DNA of 59,380 bases, taken from positions 1 to 59,380 of the forward strand of contig NZ_BAUA01000163.1 in NCBI RefSeq assembly GCF_000710915.1, written 5' to 3'. Each line of letters opens with the position of its first letter. Position 1 is the first letter of the stretch. Source of the stretch: Nocardia brasiliensis IFM 10847. Its GTDB lineage: Bacteria; Actinomycetota; Actinomycetes; Mycobacteriales; Mycobacteriaceae. The notes below the pieces were generated by a model. That model searched no databases. It was not told the DNA's origin and worked only from the letters and a program-made list of their open reading frames with translations. Positions 51,967 through 59,380 of this stretch are shown piece by piece. A program made the translations under genes and the position numbers.

Positions 51967-52371
51967 TCAGGCGGCGTCGAGGGCCGCGCCGATCTTGCGG
52001 ACCATCGCCGCGACGGCCGGGGCAGGCGTGCCCTTGCCGGACTGGGCCGCGTCGACGGCGACCAGGACGGTGTCGCGGAAGTTGCCCGCCTCGGCCGGGT
52101 ACTGCGCACCGAGCAGGTGCATGGCCGCGGTCAGGGCGGGCAGCACCTGGTCGGCGAGTTCGGCGACGGACTTGCCGGGCAGGTGGATGTCGCGGGACTT
52201 GGCCGCGAGCACATGCCCGACCAGGCCGGTCGCGGACGTCAACGCGGTGGAGCCCTGCGCGATGCCCTTGTGCGACGCACCGGCGGCCGCGATCAGCGAA
52301 ACCGCGCCGTAAGCGGCGGTGCGCAGGGTGGCCTTGTCCTGGTCGGTCAGGGTGCTGGTGATGATGCTCAT
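51967..52371 (-). CDS. conserved hypothetical protein
   Basis: A 134-residue Ala-rich, mostly helical protein starting MSIITSTLTDQDKATLRTAAYG. It has no signal peptide; the helical stretches AAYGAVSLIAAAGAS and LPALTAAMHLLGAQYPAEAGNFRDTVL dominate. GAGGAG lies 7 bases before the ATG. It is downstream of, and convergent with, the DUF3068 gene and precedes the minisatellite. I recognise no domain with certainty. Confidence 0.7.
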   Translation of the reverse strand: MSIITSTLTDQDKATLRTAAYGAVSLIAAAGASHKGIAQGSTALTSATGLVGHVLAAKSRDIHLPGKSVAELADQVLPALTAAMHLLGAQYPAEAGNFRDTVLVAVDAAQSGKGTPAPAVAAMVRKIGAALDAA

Positions 52372-52530
52372 GATGTGTACTCCTCGAAATCGTTTGTGGC
52401 AGTGGCCGGAACCCCGTTGGCACCGGCCGCTTTGTTCGATGGATGTACTTTCGCCGGATCGCCTGACACCGCCCTGACAGCCAACTGACACTGCCGCTGA
52501 CACCGAGTGGGCGGAGACTGACCGCTCCGA

Positions 52531-52791
52531 GGCCGGACCTGCCGTGGGGGACCGGGCCTGCTGTGGGACCGGGCCTGCTGTAGGGCCGGGCCTGCCGTAG
52601 GGCCGATCCTGCTGTGGTGGCCGGACCTGCAGTGAGGGCCGCCCATGCCGTGGGCCCGGACCCGCCGTGAGGGCCGCCCATGCCGTGGGGCCGGACCTCC
52701 TGTGGGGGCCGGACCTGCCGTGAGGGCCGCCCATGCCGTAGGGCCGGACCTGCCGTGGGCCCGGATCTGCTTCGGGGGCCCGACCATGCGG
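52531..52791. repeat. 17-bp GC-rich minisatellite
   Basis: About 15 units of 16-18 bp, with consensus GGCCGGACCTGCCGTGG, fill 261 bases. A 35-bp double unit recurs three times inside. The array lies between divergent or tandem genes in the gap 52372-52934, where I find no credible gene. Varying unit length rules out a coding repeat. Confidence 0.88.
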
Positions 52792-52934
52792 ACCGCGAAG
52801 CGCACCTACAGTGCAGGCACTTGCGGCGATAGAGGGGGTGGCGAAGCACGCTCGGGGTCTTCTCCGGCCCGTGAACGCGACGACGACATGTGCGCGGGAC
52901 GGGGGGCGTTGGCGCGGTGCCTATTTCGGATGTG

Positions 52935-54167
52935 TCAGTGGGTCTGGTGACGGTCGCGCTCTGCGGTGCGCAGGACGATGGCCGCGACCACCAGGGTCGT
53001 GGTGGCCGCGCATGCGGCGGCGGTGGCGATCAGGGCGGGTGTCGAGCGGGCGAACGCGACCATCAGCGTCACCTCGATCGCCAGGCCCAGCCAGGTCAAG
53101 GCGGCGAGGGCGGTGCGGTCGACGGCGATGGCGGACAGCATCGCGCCCTGGAGTACGGCGAGGATCGCACCGTGCAAGGCGAACAGCCACAGCAGTCCCT
53201 GGATCGGGGCGTAGTCCTGGCCCGCCAGCACCGGCGCGATCGGTGCGGCCAGGGCGGCGCACAGCACGGCGGCGATACCGATACCGGACAGCACGGCCAG
53301 CGCCGACCGGATCGCGCGTGCCGAATGCGTCGGCTGTGCCATCCGCGGGTACAGCACCACGCCGACCGCCTGCGGCAGCCAGAACGCGATCTTCGTCGCG
53401 ATGGTGCCCAGCGCGTAACGGCTGGCGTCCGCGTCGTCCAGGACCATGCGGACGACGATGAGATCGGCGGAGGACAGGGCCATCAGCGCCGCCTGCACCT
53501 GCGCGGCCCGCAGCACCGGCAGTACCCCGATGGCCTGCACTACTTCGTCTTCGTCCACATCGGCGGTGCGGTCACGCGGCGCGGGCGAGCCCGCGACGAA
53601 CCTGGCGAACGCCGCCGCCACCGCGATACCCGCCGCCGCCGCGGTCAACGCCGCCGCCGCGCCACCCCCCGCGGCGAGCACAACGAGCGCGGGCGCGACC
53701 CTGGCGATCCCGGCCGCGCCGAGCACGACGCCCAACGCCCGAAATCGCCTGCCGCCCTGCAACACGCCCTGTTCACCGGACAGCAGCACCAGGGCGGGGG
53801 CCGCGCACAACGCCGCGGCGCAGGCGGCGACGCCGACGTTCAACGCCGTGGTCACCACCGGAATCAACAACGCGACGACCACCGCCACGATCACCGCGCA
53901 CCGCCACTGCAACCCGCGCAACGCGGCAGCACTCGCGCCCCGGACCAGTTCCCTCGCCACCACGTTCTGCAAGGCCAGCGCGGGTACCGCACACAGCAGC
54001 TGCACCGCGAGCAGGCTCGCGAACTCGCTGTAACCGGCGACGCCCAGCCACCGCCCCGCCAGCAGTTGCAACAGATAGCCGGCCACGTTGGCGGTCATCG
54101 CACCCGCCGTCACCAACGTCAGATCCGCTACCACTGGAAACCGACGGACCGCAGACACGTTCGCCAT
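52935..54167 (-). CDS. polysaccharide flippase-like membrane protein
   Basis: A 410-residue polytopic protein with about twelve hydrophobic helices. The N-terminal TLVTAGAMTANVAGYLLQLLAGRWLGVAGYSEFASLLAVQ is typical of the Wzx/MATE-type MOP flippases that move lipid-linked sugars across the membrane. A charged loop (PRDRTADVDEDEV) separates the two halves. It sits between the DUF3068 gene and the Rv0226c-like gene, where mycobacteria do not have this gene as far as I recall. Its placement suggests transport of a lipid-linked glycan used by the same pathway. ATG at 54167 is preferred over a start 6 codons upstream. Confidence 0.8.
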   Translation of the reverse strand: MANVSAVRRFPVVADLTLVTAGAMTANVAGYLLQLLAGRWLGVAGYSEFASLLAVQLLCAVPALALQNVVARELVRGASAAALRGLQWRCAVIVAVVVALLIPVVTTALNVGVAACAAALCAAPALVLLSGEQGVLQGGRRFRALGVVLGAAGIARVAPALVVLAAGGGAAAALTAAAAGIAVAAAFARFVAGSPAPRDRTADVDEDEVVQAIGVLPVLRAAQVQAALMALSSADLIVVRMVLDDADASRYALGTIATKIAFWLPQAVGVVLYPRMAQPTHSARAIRSALAVLSGIGIAAVLCAALAAPIAPVLAGQDYAPIQGLLWLFALHGAILAVLQGAMLSAIAVDRTALAALTWLGLAIEVTLMVAFARSTPALIATAAACAATTTLVVAAIVLRTAERDRHQTH

Positions 54168-54213
54168 CGTCCCACCCGGTGCCACGTCGGCGGCTTCGCA
54201 CCCCCTGGTCGCG

Positions 54214-54292
54214 CGCGTTCGAGATCAGGGGGAACTGACGGCGGCGGCTACTCGAACGATGCCGCCACCAGTTCCCCCTGATCTCGAACGCG
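54214..54292. repeat. 24-bp perfect inverted repeat with nested stem
   Basis: Arms 54214-54237 and 54269-54292 are exact reverse complements. Inside, GGCGGC (54240-54245) and GCCGCC (54261-54266) pair to extend the structure with two mismatches, leaving a 15-nt loop. It fills the space between divergent starts at 54167 and 54337, so it cannot be a simple terminator. Confidence 0.88.
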
Positions 54293-54336
54293 TCCGCCGA
54301 GGGCACTTCGGCGGACGCGACGTAGGGTGCACAAGC

Positions 54337-56778
54337 GTGAACGAGAGCGAGCCGAGGGTGCGCGAGCGGTGGGGGAGGTTCGTCCCCGCCGGTTACAGCG
54401 CGGTGCTCACGCTGCTCGTCATGGGACCGCTCCTGGGTCCGGGATATCTGCTTCTGCGCGACGCGGTGAGTACCCCGCGTTCCTATCTCACCGATGCCGC
54501 CCTCGGACTCGGTGCCGCGGCCCCGCGCGCGGTCCCCCAGGACGCGCTGCTGGCGGTGCTGTCACCACTGCTCGACGGCGGCATCATCGTCAAAGCGATC
54601 CTGTTCCTCGCTCTGTGGGCGGCCGGTTACGGCGCCGCCGTACTGGTGCGTGAACTCCTTCACGCACCCGTGCCCGCCCAACTAGTCGCAAGCACCGTCG
54701 CGCTCTGGAACCCCTATCTCGCCGAACGACTCCTCCAAGGACACTGGAGCCTGCTCACCGGCTATGCCGCCCTCCCCTGGATCATCCTGACCGCCAACCG
54801 CATTCGAGTTCCGGCACGTGGCGGTCATGCGCCCGGGGCGCCCACGGATTCCGCGCAGACGGATCCGGTGCGCAAGCCGGACAGTGCGCCGAGTGGTTCC
54901 ACGAGCCCAGTGCGCCGTGCCATCGGGACGCCGGCCGATTCCGCAGGCGCACACGACATCCCAGGCCGCCGAGCCGAGTCGGCACGTGCACCCAGCAGTT
55001 CGGGCAGTACCCCCGCCGGCTCGATCAGCGCGGCGGACAGTTCGGTAGACGCACCACACCACGCCACGGATGAACAGAACGCGGCTGCGGCAGATCGAAT
55101 CGAACTGGTGGACGCGGACGCCAGCCCGGCACGCACCTTGGACAGCCCAGCGCAGGATCGTTCTACTGTCTCGCCGGATCGGGCCGGGTCGGCGAGTGCC
55201 CCCTCAGCGGTCGACCCAGTGGACGCGCACACCGATCCGGCGAACACCCCACGCAGTCCAGCGCACGGTCTGCCTGCTGCGCTGCGGAGTGGGGCGGGGG
55301 CGGCAAGTGCTCCCGCAGCGGTCGAGCCGGTGGACGCACATAACGATCCGGCGAACACCCCACGCAGTCCAGCGCTGGATCGTTTTGCCGCGCTGCGGGA
55401 TTGGGGCGGGTTGGCGGGGGCGCTCGCGGCGGCGGGGCTTACGCCGACCGGTGCGGTGCTCGGCGCGGTTACGGCGCTGGTGGTGGTCGGGCGGCGGCGG
55501 ATCGCCGGGGTCGCGGGGCTGGTTGTCCTTGCATCCGTGCCGTGGTTGCTGGCGACCGCGGTGTCCGGGTCCGGGAGCGAGCCATCGGATCCGGCGGGGA
55601 TCGCCGCGTTCGCCGCACGAGCCGAACCCGGTCTCGGCACGCTGGGAAGCCTGGCAGGACTCGGCGGGATCTGGAACGGGGACGCGGTACCGGCTACCCG
55701 GACCACGTTGCTCGCGGTGATCGGGACCGTCCTGTTGCTCACCATCGTCGCCACCGGCCTGCGATCGGTCTGGACCGCGCAGGGCAATCGCTACGTGCTG
55801 CGTGCGCTCCTCGCCCTCGCGGCACTTGCGATTCTGCTGCCCGCGCTGGGCGCCGCCCCTTGGGGCATGCACCTGCTGGAATGGCTCGTCGCCCACGTCC
55901 CCGGCACCGGACTACTGCGCGACACACAAAAATACGTCGCCCTCGCCATGCCCGCCTACGCCCTGTGCGCCGCCTGCACGCTGCTCGCCGCACGCTTCCG
56001 CTCCGCCCGGAACGGGCAAACGCCCGATACGACTGCGGCCCAACGAATCCCATTCGCTGCCAGCCCGTCAACCCCCACCGGGTCCGCTGCGGCGTCTCCC
56101 GTCGCCCCGCCACGCTCTGCTCCGAGCAGGGCGCTGACCCGCACGGTCGCAAGTGTTTTCATCGTTTTGCTGGTGCTGCCGCTGCTGGATCTCGCCTGGG
56201 GCGTGGGTGGGGCGTTGCGGCCGGTGCACTATCCCGCGGGGTGGCGGGAGGTGGCCGGCCGGGTGGATGGGCCGGGGGACGTCGCGGTGTTGCCAGGGGG
56301 GATGTTCCGGAAGTTCCGGTACAGCGGGCCGGTTCCGGTGCTCGACCCCGCACCGCGGATGCTGCCCCGCGATGTGTTGCAGACCGGCGAGCTGCCGGTG
56401 CGCGGGCGCACGGTGGCCGGGGAGGGCACGCGGGCTCGCACGGTGGAAAGTCTGCTCCTGCACGGCGGTTCGGCCGCGGAGTTGGCCGGGCACGGCGTCG
56501 GCTGGGTGCTGCTGGAACGCGGTACGCCCGGCCCGCTCGGCGAATCGAAAACGACACTCGCGCAACTGGATCAGGTGTACACCGACGCCGACCTCACGCT
56601 GTACCGCGTGCCCGGCCCGGTCGATGAGCGTACGGGCTCGGCCACGAATCGGGTACTGGTCATCGCCGCCCACGTCCTGTGGGCCGCACTACTTCTCGGC
56701 GGCCTGTTCCTCGCGGTCATGGCGCGCACCCTCGCATCGAGACCCGCACACCTCAGCACACGCGCATCACGTCCTTAG
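54337..56778 (+). CDS. polytopic membrane protein, Rv0226c-like, repeat-expanded
   Basis: An 813-residue protein. N-terminal helices include YSAVLTLLVMGPLLGPGYLLLRDAVS, and LWNPYLAERLLQGHWSLLTGYAALPWIIL is a block shared by actinobacterial GT-C-like proteins. The C-terminal half has more helices, then an outer segment and a last helix. Residues about 155-345 are a polar Ser/Pro/Ala-rich insert that contains 37-residue tandem repeats. Rv0226c is shorter (about 576 residues as I recall), so the insert is an expansion. Position next to GT4 and methyltransferase genes follows the mycobacterial order. Start GTG at 54337 is supported by an AGGG box. Confidence 0.8.
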   Translation: MNESEPRVRERWGRFVPAGYSAVLTLLVMGPLLGPGYLLLRDAVSTPRSYLTDAALGLGAAAPRAVPQDALLAVLSPLLDGGIIVKAILFLALWAAGYGAAVLVRELLHAPVPAQLVASTVALWNPYLAERLLQGHWSLLTGYAALPWIILTANRIRVPARGGHAPGAPTDSAQTDPVRKPDSAPSGSTSPVRRAIGTPADSAGAHDIPGRRAESARAPSSSGSTPAGSISAADSSVDAPHHATDEQNAAAADRIELVDADASPARTLDSPAQDRSTVSPDRAGSASAPSAVDPVDAHTDPANTPRSPAHGLPAALRSGAGAASAPAAVEPVDAHNDPANTPRSPALDRFAALRDWGGLAGALAAAGLTPTGAVLGAVTALVVVGRRRIAGVAGLVVLASVPWLLATAVSGSGSEPSDPAGIAAFAARAEPGLGTLGSLAGLGGIWNGDAVPATRTTLLAVIGTVLLLTIVATGLRSVWTAQGNRYVLRALLALAALAILLPALGAAPWGMHLLEWLVAHVPGTGLLRDTQKYVALAMPAYALCAACTLLAARFRSARNGQTPDTTAAQRIPFAASPSTPTGSAAASPVAPPRSAPSRALTRTVASVFIVLLVLPLLDLAWGVGGALRPVHYPAGWREVAGRVDGPGDVAVLPGGMFRKFRYSGPVPVLDPAPRMLPRDVLQTGELPVRGRTVAGEGTRARTVESLLLHGGSAAELAGHGVGWVLLERGTPGPLGESKTTLAQLDQVYTDADLTLYRVPGPVDERTGSATNRVLVIAAHVLWAALLLGGLFLAVMARTLASRPAHLSTRASRP
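55191..55374. repeat. 111-bp in-frame tandem repeat
   Basis: Two adjacent copies of a 111-bp (37-codon) unit are shifted by exactly 111 bases, for example the identical AACACCCCACGCAGTCCAGCG block. Each encodes VDAHxDPANTPRSPA. A more diverged third copy lies to the left. The repeat lies within the insert of the polytopic protein. Confidence 0.85.
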
Positions 56779-56844
56779 CCGGGCGATTCCAGCCCGCGCA
56801 GAACCACCAGCAGGTTCGGTCCCCCGAAATTCGCCCGAGCGAAC

Positions 56845-58017
56845 TCAACCGACAGTGCGCGGGGCGATCAACCCTGACGTGTGCTGGCCGCGTGCGACTG
56901 CGGCCAGCACCTCGTATACCCCGTTTCCCGTTTGCTCCCAGGAGAATTCCCGGGCGCGGGCTCGCGCCTTCTCGCCCATTACGGTGCGGGCGGCGTGGTC
57001 GCCGAGCAGTTCGCCTACCGCGTCGGACAACTGCAGGACGTCGTCTACGAGCAGTCCGGTGACGCCGTCGATGATCGAGTCGGTGAGTCCGCGGGAACTG
57101 CGGTAGCCGATGGTGGGGACGCCGTGCTGGGCGGCTTCGATGACGGCCAGTCCCCAGCCTTCCTTGCGTGAGGGCAGCACGTGCACCCAGGCGCGGGAGA
57201 GCAATTCGTGTTTGCGGCGTTCGTCGACGTGCCCGTGGAAGGTGAGGGCGTCGGCGATGCCGAGTCGCGCGGCGTCGGCTTTCAGGTTGTCGGCCCACCA
57301 GCCGTCGCCGATCACATCGAGATGCAGGCCGGGGATGCCGGGGCGTAGTCGCGCGACGACCGCGAGCGCGTCCTCGATCTGCTTGTGCGGCACCAGCCGG
57401 GACAGCACCACGATGCGCGGGTTGTCCGTGCGGGTTTCGGCGGCGCCGGTCGGCGCGTCGGCTGGGACGGGTTCAGCGCCGTTGCGCACCACCGCGATCC
57501 GGGTCTGCTCGACACCGAGGGTGGCGAGTTCTTCGGCCGAGGGCAGCGAAACGGTCAGGTATTGATTGCGCCGGTGTACGCGCGGCGAGAGTCGCGATTC
57601 GATCCACCAGCCGATCCGGCCGACCAGCCGCCCCGCGACCGGCCACTGTTCCCGATGGCCGTGATGCACCAGCACCACGGACGGCGCCTTGGCGGCCGCG
57701 GCGGCGAAGAACGGGATGCCGTTCTGCGTATCGATGATGGCGTCGGGGCGCACGTCGCGCAGCGGCCCGAGGCCGAGCCTGCCGAGCGCCATCGCGGCCA
57801 GCGCCCGCGGATAGACGGAGTAGCGCCCACCGGCCCGGCTGATGTCGATGCCGTCGAGGTGTTCGCGCTTGGGCGCGCCCGGATAGCGAGCCGTGCGCAG
57901 GGTGACCTTGACACCGCGTGCCGCGAGCTGCGCGCCGACCTGCTCGAGGTAGCGTTCGCTGCCGCCGCCCTGCGGGTGCCCGGTGTCGCGCCAGCACAGC
58001 AGGAGGACTTCGCGCAC
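56845..58017 (-). CDS. GT4 glycosyltransferase (Rv0225-like)
   Basis: A 390-residue GT-B glycosyltransferase. The N-terminus has LLCWRDTGHPQGGGSERYLEQVGAQL for acceptor contacts. The C-terminal donor-binding half has RIVVLSRLVPHKQIEDALAVVARLR and SRKEGWGLAVIEAAQHGVPTIGY, with the E-x7-E motif expected of GT4. It should use a nucleotide sugar such as GDP-mannose or UDP-glucose on an envelope lipid. The GTG at 58017 is used, with GAGAGAAG upstream. It converges with the polytopic gene and diverges from the methyltransferase gene, as in mycobacteria. Confidence 0.9.
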   Translation of the reverse strand: MREVLLLCWRDTGHPQGGGSERYLEQVGAQLAARGVKVTLRTARYPGAPKREHLDGIDISRAGGRYSVYPRALAAMALGRLGLGPLRDVRPDAIIDTQNGIPFFAAAAAKAPSVVLVHHGHREQWPVAGRLVGRIGWWIESRLSPRVHRRNQYLTVSLPSAEELATLGVEQTRIAVVRNGAEPVPADAPTGAAETRTDNPRIVVLSRLVPHKQIEDALAVVARLRPGIPGLHLDVIGDGWWADNLKADAARLGIADALTFHGHVDERRKHELLSRAWVHVLPSRKEGWGLAVIEAAQHGVPTIGYRSSRGLTDSIIDGVTGLLVDDVLQLSDAVGELLGDHAARTVMGEKARARAREFSWEQTGNGVYEVLAAVARGQHTSGLIAPRTVG

Positions 58018-58238
58018 GGTCGAGCTTCTCTCGGTCGGGTGGTCCCGGGTTCGGGAACGTCGGATATCGGGCTACACCCTAACCCGGCGACCCGCCGGAA
58101 AGCCGATCACCGACGCTTGTGCAGGCACATGATCGGCAACCCCGCCCCGCCGGCCTGGTTATCGGCGAGCGTGCGCGCCCTACGCGAGCGCAGGAGCGGA
58201 CGACAGCTCCACAACACCGTTATGCGAGACTCGGCGCC

Positions 58239-59024
58239 GTGTTGAGAGCCGAAAAATCGCCCGCCGACGGCGCGGCCCCCCGGTTCGCGCGCCGCGCGAC
58301 GCTGCGCCGGTCGCTGCGCCTGCTCGGCAGCTTCCGGTTCGAGCAGTCCGATCCGGCGGTGTTCTACGGTGGCCTCGCCGAGGACAGCGCGGCGATGCTC
58401 GGCGATTTCTACACAGACCTCACCGGCAGGGATCTGACCGGGGCGACGATTCTCGATGTCGGCGGCGGACCGGGCTACTTCGCCGATGAGTTCCGGCGCG
58501 CGGGCGCGCGGTATATCCCGGTGGAACCGGACCCGTCCGAAATGCACGCGGCCGGCTTGTCGGCGGCGGGTGCGGTGCGCGGCTCGGGGATGGCGCTGCC
58601 GTTCCGCGATGACGCGGTGGACATCTGCTTCTCGTCGAATGTCGCCGAACATGTGCCGGATCCGTGGCTGATGGCGGACGAGATGGTGCGCGTGACCCGG
58701 CCGGGCGGGTTGATCGTGCTGTCGTACACGGTGTGGCTCGGCCCGTTCGGCGGGCACGAAACGGGGCCGTGGCACTACCTCGGGGGCGAGTACGCGGCGC
58801 GTCGGTACCGGCGCAAGCAGGGGCGGGAACCGAAGAACCGATTCGGCAGGTCCCTGTTCGCGGTTCGTGCGGCGGACGGATTACGGTGGGCAGCAACGAC
58901 TTCGGCCGACGTGCGCACCGTTTTTCCGCGCTACCATCCGCGCTGGGCATGGTGGCTCGTGCGCATTCCGGCACTACGCGAATTACTGGTGAGCAATCTC
59001 GTTGTGGTCGCGACCAAAGCGTAG
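58239..59024 (+). CDS. SAM-dependent methyltransferase, MtrP-like
   Basis: A 261-residue methyltransferase. ILDVGGGPGYFADEFRRAGARYIPVEPD is the SAM site, FSSNVAEHVPDPWLMADEMVRVTRPGG follows, and WLGPFGGHETGPWHYLGG lies in the C-terminal half. It corresponds to Rv0224c/NCgl2764 (MtrP), which is required for optimal transport of trehalose mycolates, and its neighbours agree. The GTG at 58239 gives the usual N-terminus; the longer frame upstream is Arg/Pro-rich and unlikely. Confidence 0.85.
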   Translation: MLRAEKSPADGAAPRFARRATLRRSLRLLGSFRFEQSDPAVFYGGLAEDSAAMLGDFYTDLTGRDLTGATILDVGGGPGYFADEFRRAGARYIPVEPDPSEMHAAGLSAAGAVRGSGMALPFRDDAVDICFSSNVAEHVPDPWLMADEMVRVTRPGGLIVLSYTVWLGPFGGHETGPWHYLGGEYAARRYRRKQGREPKNRFGRSLFAVRAADGLRWAATTSADVRTVFPRYHPRWAWWLVRIPALRELLVSNLVVVATKA

Positions 59025-59050
59025 CGACGGACTCAGCGCCCGCGGACGAT

Positions 59051-59353
59051 TCAGTGCTCGAGCCAGCCGCGCCGCCAGGTGCGCCTGCCGCACGGTTCGT
59101 GCAGCGGCCGGTTCCACGGCGATTCCTGAATCGCGAGACCGACGGTTTCCAGTGTGGTGAGACCGACCTGGTCGGCTAAAGCCCCCACGACGGCTACCGC
59201 TTCGGCGGCTTGCATGGCTGCGGTCGCTTGCTCGATGGTCAGCGTGCGCCCCGGTAGGAAGGACACCACCCAGCCGCCCGCGCCGACGCTCTTCGCTTGA
59301 TGTTCGGTCTGGTCGCTGGTCATCAGCGATCTGCCGACTACTTGCACCGCCAT
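59051..59353 (-). CDS. conserved hypothetical protein
   Basis: A 100-residue protein with no signal or membrane helix. GAGGWVVSFLPGRTLTIEQATAAMQAAEAVAVVGALADQVGLTTLE is a strand followed by a helix pair, and the C-terminus is Arg/Trp-rich (CGRRTWRRGWLEH). The ATG at 59353 has a GGGAG box about 9 bases upstream; an internal ATG at 59323 is possible. It converges with the MtrP-like gene. I do not recognise the family. Confidence 0.65.
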   Translation of the reverse strand: MAVQVVGRSLMTSDQTEHQAKSVGAGGWVVSFLPGRTLTIEQATAAMQAAEAVAVVGALADQVGLTTLETVGLAIQESPWNRPLHEPCGRRTWRRGWLEH

Positions 59354-59380
59354 GACTCGGTCTCCCCAATTGCGGTATCG

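Noticed and set aside
52368..52805. Open frames through the 17-bp minisatellite
   Set aside because: Unit length varies between 16 and 18 bases, which breaks any repeat frame; translations are simple Gly/Pro/Ala repeats.
1..59380. tRNA or rRNA genes
   Set aside because: No clover-leaf or rRNA sequence was recognised by eye; a tRNA-scan would be decisive.

Overview
The window is high-GC actinobacterial DNA, most likely from a mycolic-acid producer close to Nocardia. The evidence is a set of genes typical of that group: an AftD-type arabinosyltransferase with a DUF2613 partner, an FadE5-type acyl-CoA dehydrogenase, an FadA2/FabG4/HtdX trio, an LpqI-like lipoprotein, an EphD-like fusion, and an acyltransferase / DUF3068 / polytopic membrane protein / GT4 / methyltransferase cluster. 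Gene content from about 22 kb and 35 kb to the right end resembles M. tuberculosis Rv0224c-Rv0244c, recalled from family knowledge and not computed here. No rRNA, tRNA or CRISPR array was seen. The species is not determined.

Region 1-3 kb: a 19-bp minisatellite, a methyltransferase, then a roughly 1.45-kb lower-GC insert. The insert is bounded by a 92-bp direct repeat that overlaps the 3' end of a flavin reductase gene. It carries a small secreted protein and a small two-helix membrane protein, and looks like an integrated cassette or remnant.

Region 3-11.2 kb: an organosulfur island. It holds two flavin reductases, SfnB-like and SfnG (dimethylsulfone monooxygenase), a StyA-like flavoprotein, a free methionine-(R)-sulfoxide reductase, and a second pair made of a DszA/NtaA-type monooxygenase and a DszC/SfnB-like protein. 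The reductases probably supply reduced flavin to the monooxygenases.

Region 11.3-25.7 kb: accessory and lipid genes. These include DUF1905, a lipoprotein, a MazEF-like toxin-antitoxin pair, an alpha/beta hydrolase, a TetR / enoyl-CoA hydratase / thiolase-like operon facing another enoyl-CoA hydratase across a perfect palindrome, a secreted DUF4185 protein, an erythromycin-esterase-like protein with altered catalytic motifs, a methyltransferase, two small paralogous secreted proteins, FadE5 and a membrane GGDEF protein.

Region 26-35 kb: a VanW-family protein with a cytoplasmic heptapeptide-repeat tail, a 6-phosphogluconate dehydrogenase, a secreted lipase-fold protein lacking its nucleophile, with an adjacent 28-residue ORF and a secreted partner, and an EphD-like hydrolase-SDR fusion.

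Region 35-44 kb: FadA2-like thiolase, divergent FabG4 and HtdX, a DUF5685 protein with a Cys-rich tail, a TetR regulator, LpqI, a universal stress protein and isochorismate synthase. Similar palindromes upstream of fabG4/fadA2 and the TetR gene, and weaker ones upstream of fadE5, suggest one fatty-acid regulon.

Region 44-59.4 kb: cell-envelope biogenesis. It holds DUF2613 and AftD (probable CTG start coupled by a CTGA overlap), a DinB protein, a TmaT-like acyltransferase, DUF3068, a flippase-like protein, a repeat-expanded polytopic protein, a GT4 glycosyltransferase and an MtrP-like methyltransferase. Together these would build and export arabinan, lipomannan and trehalose mycolates.
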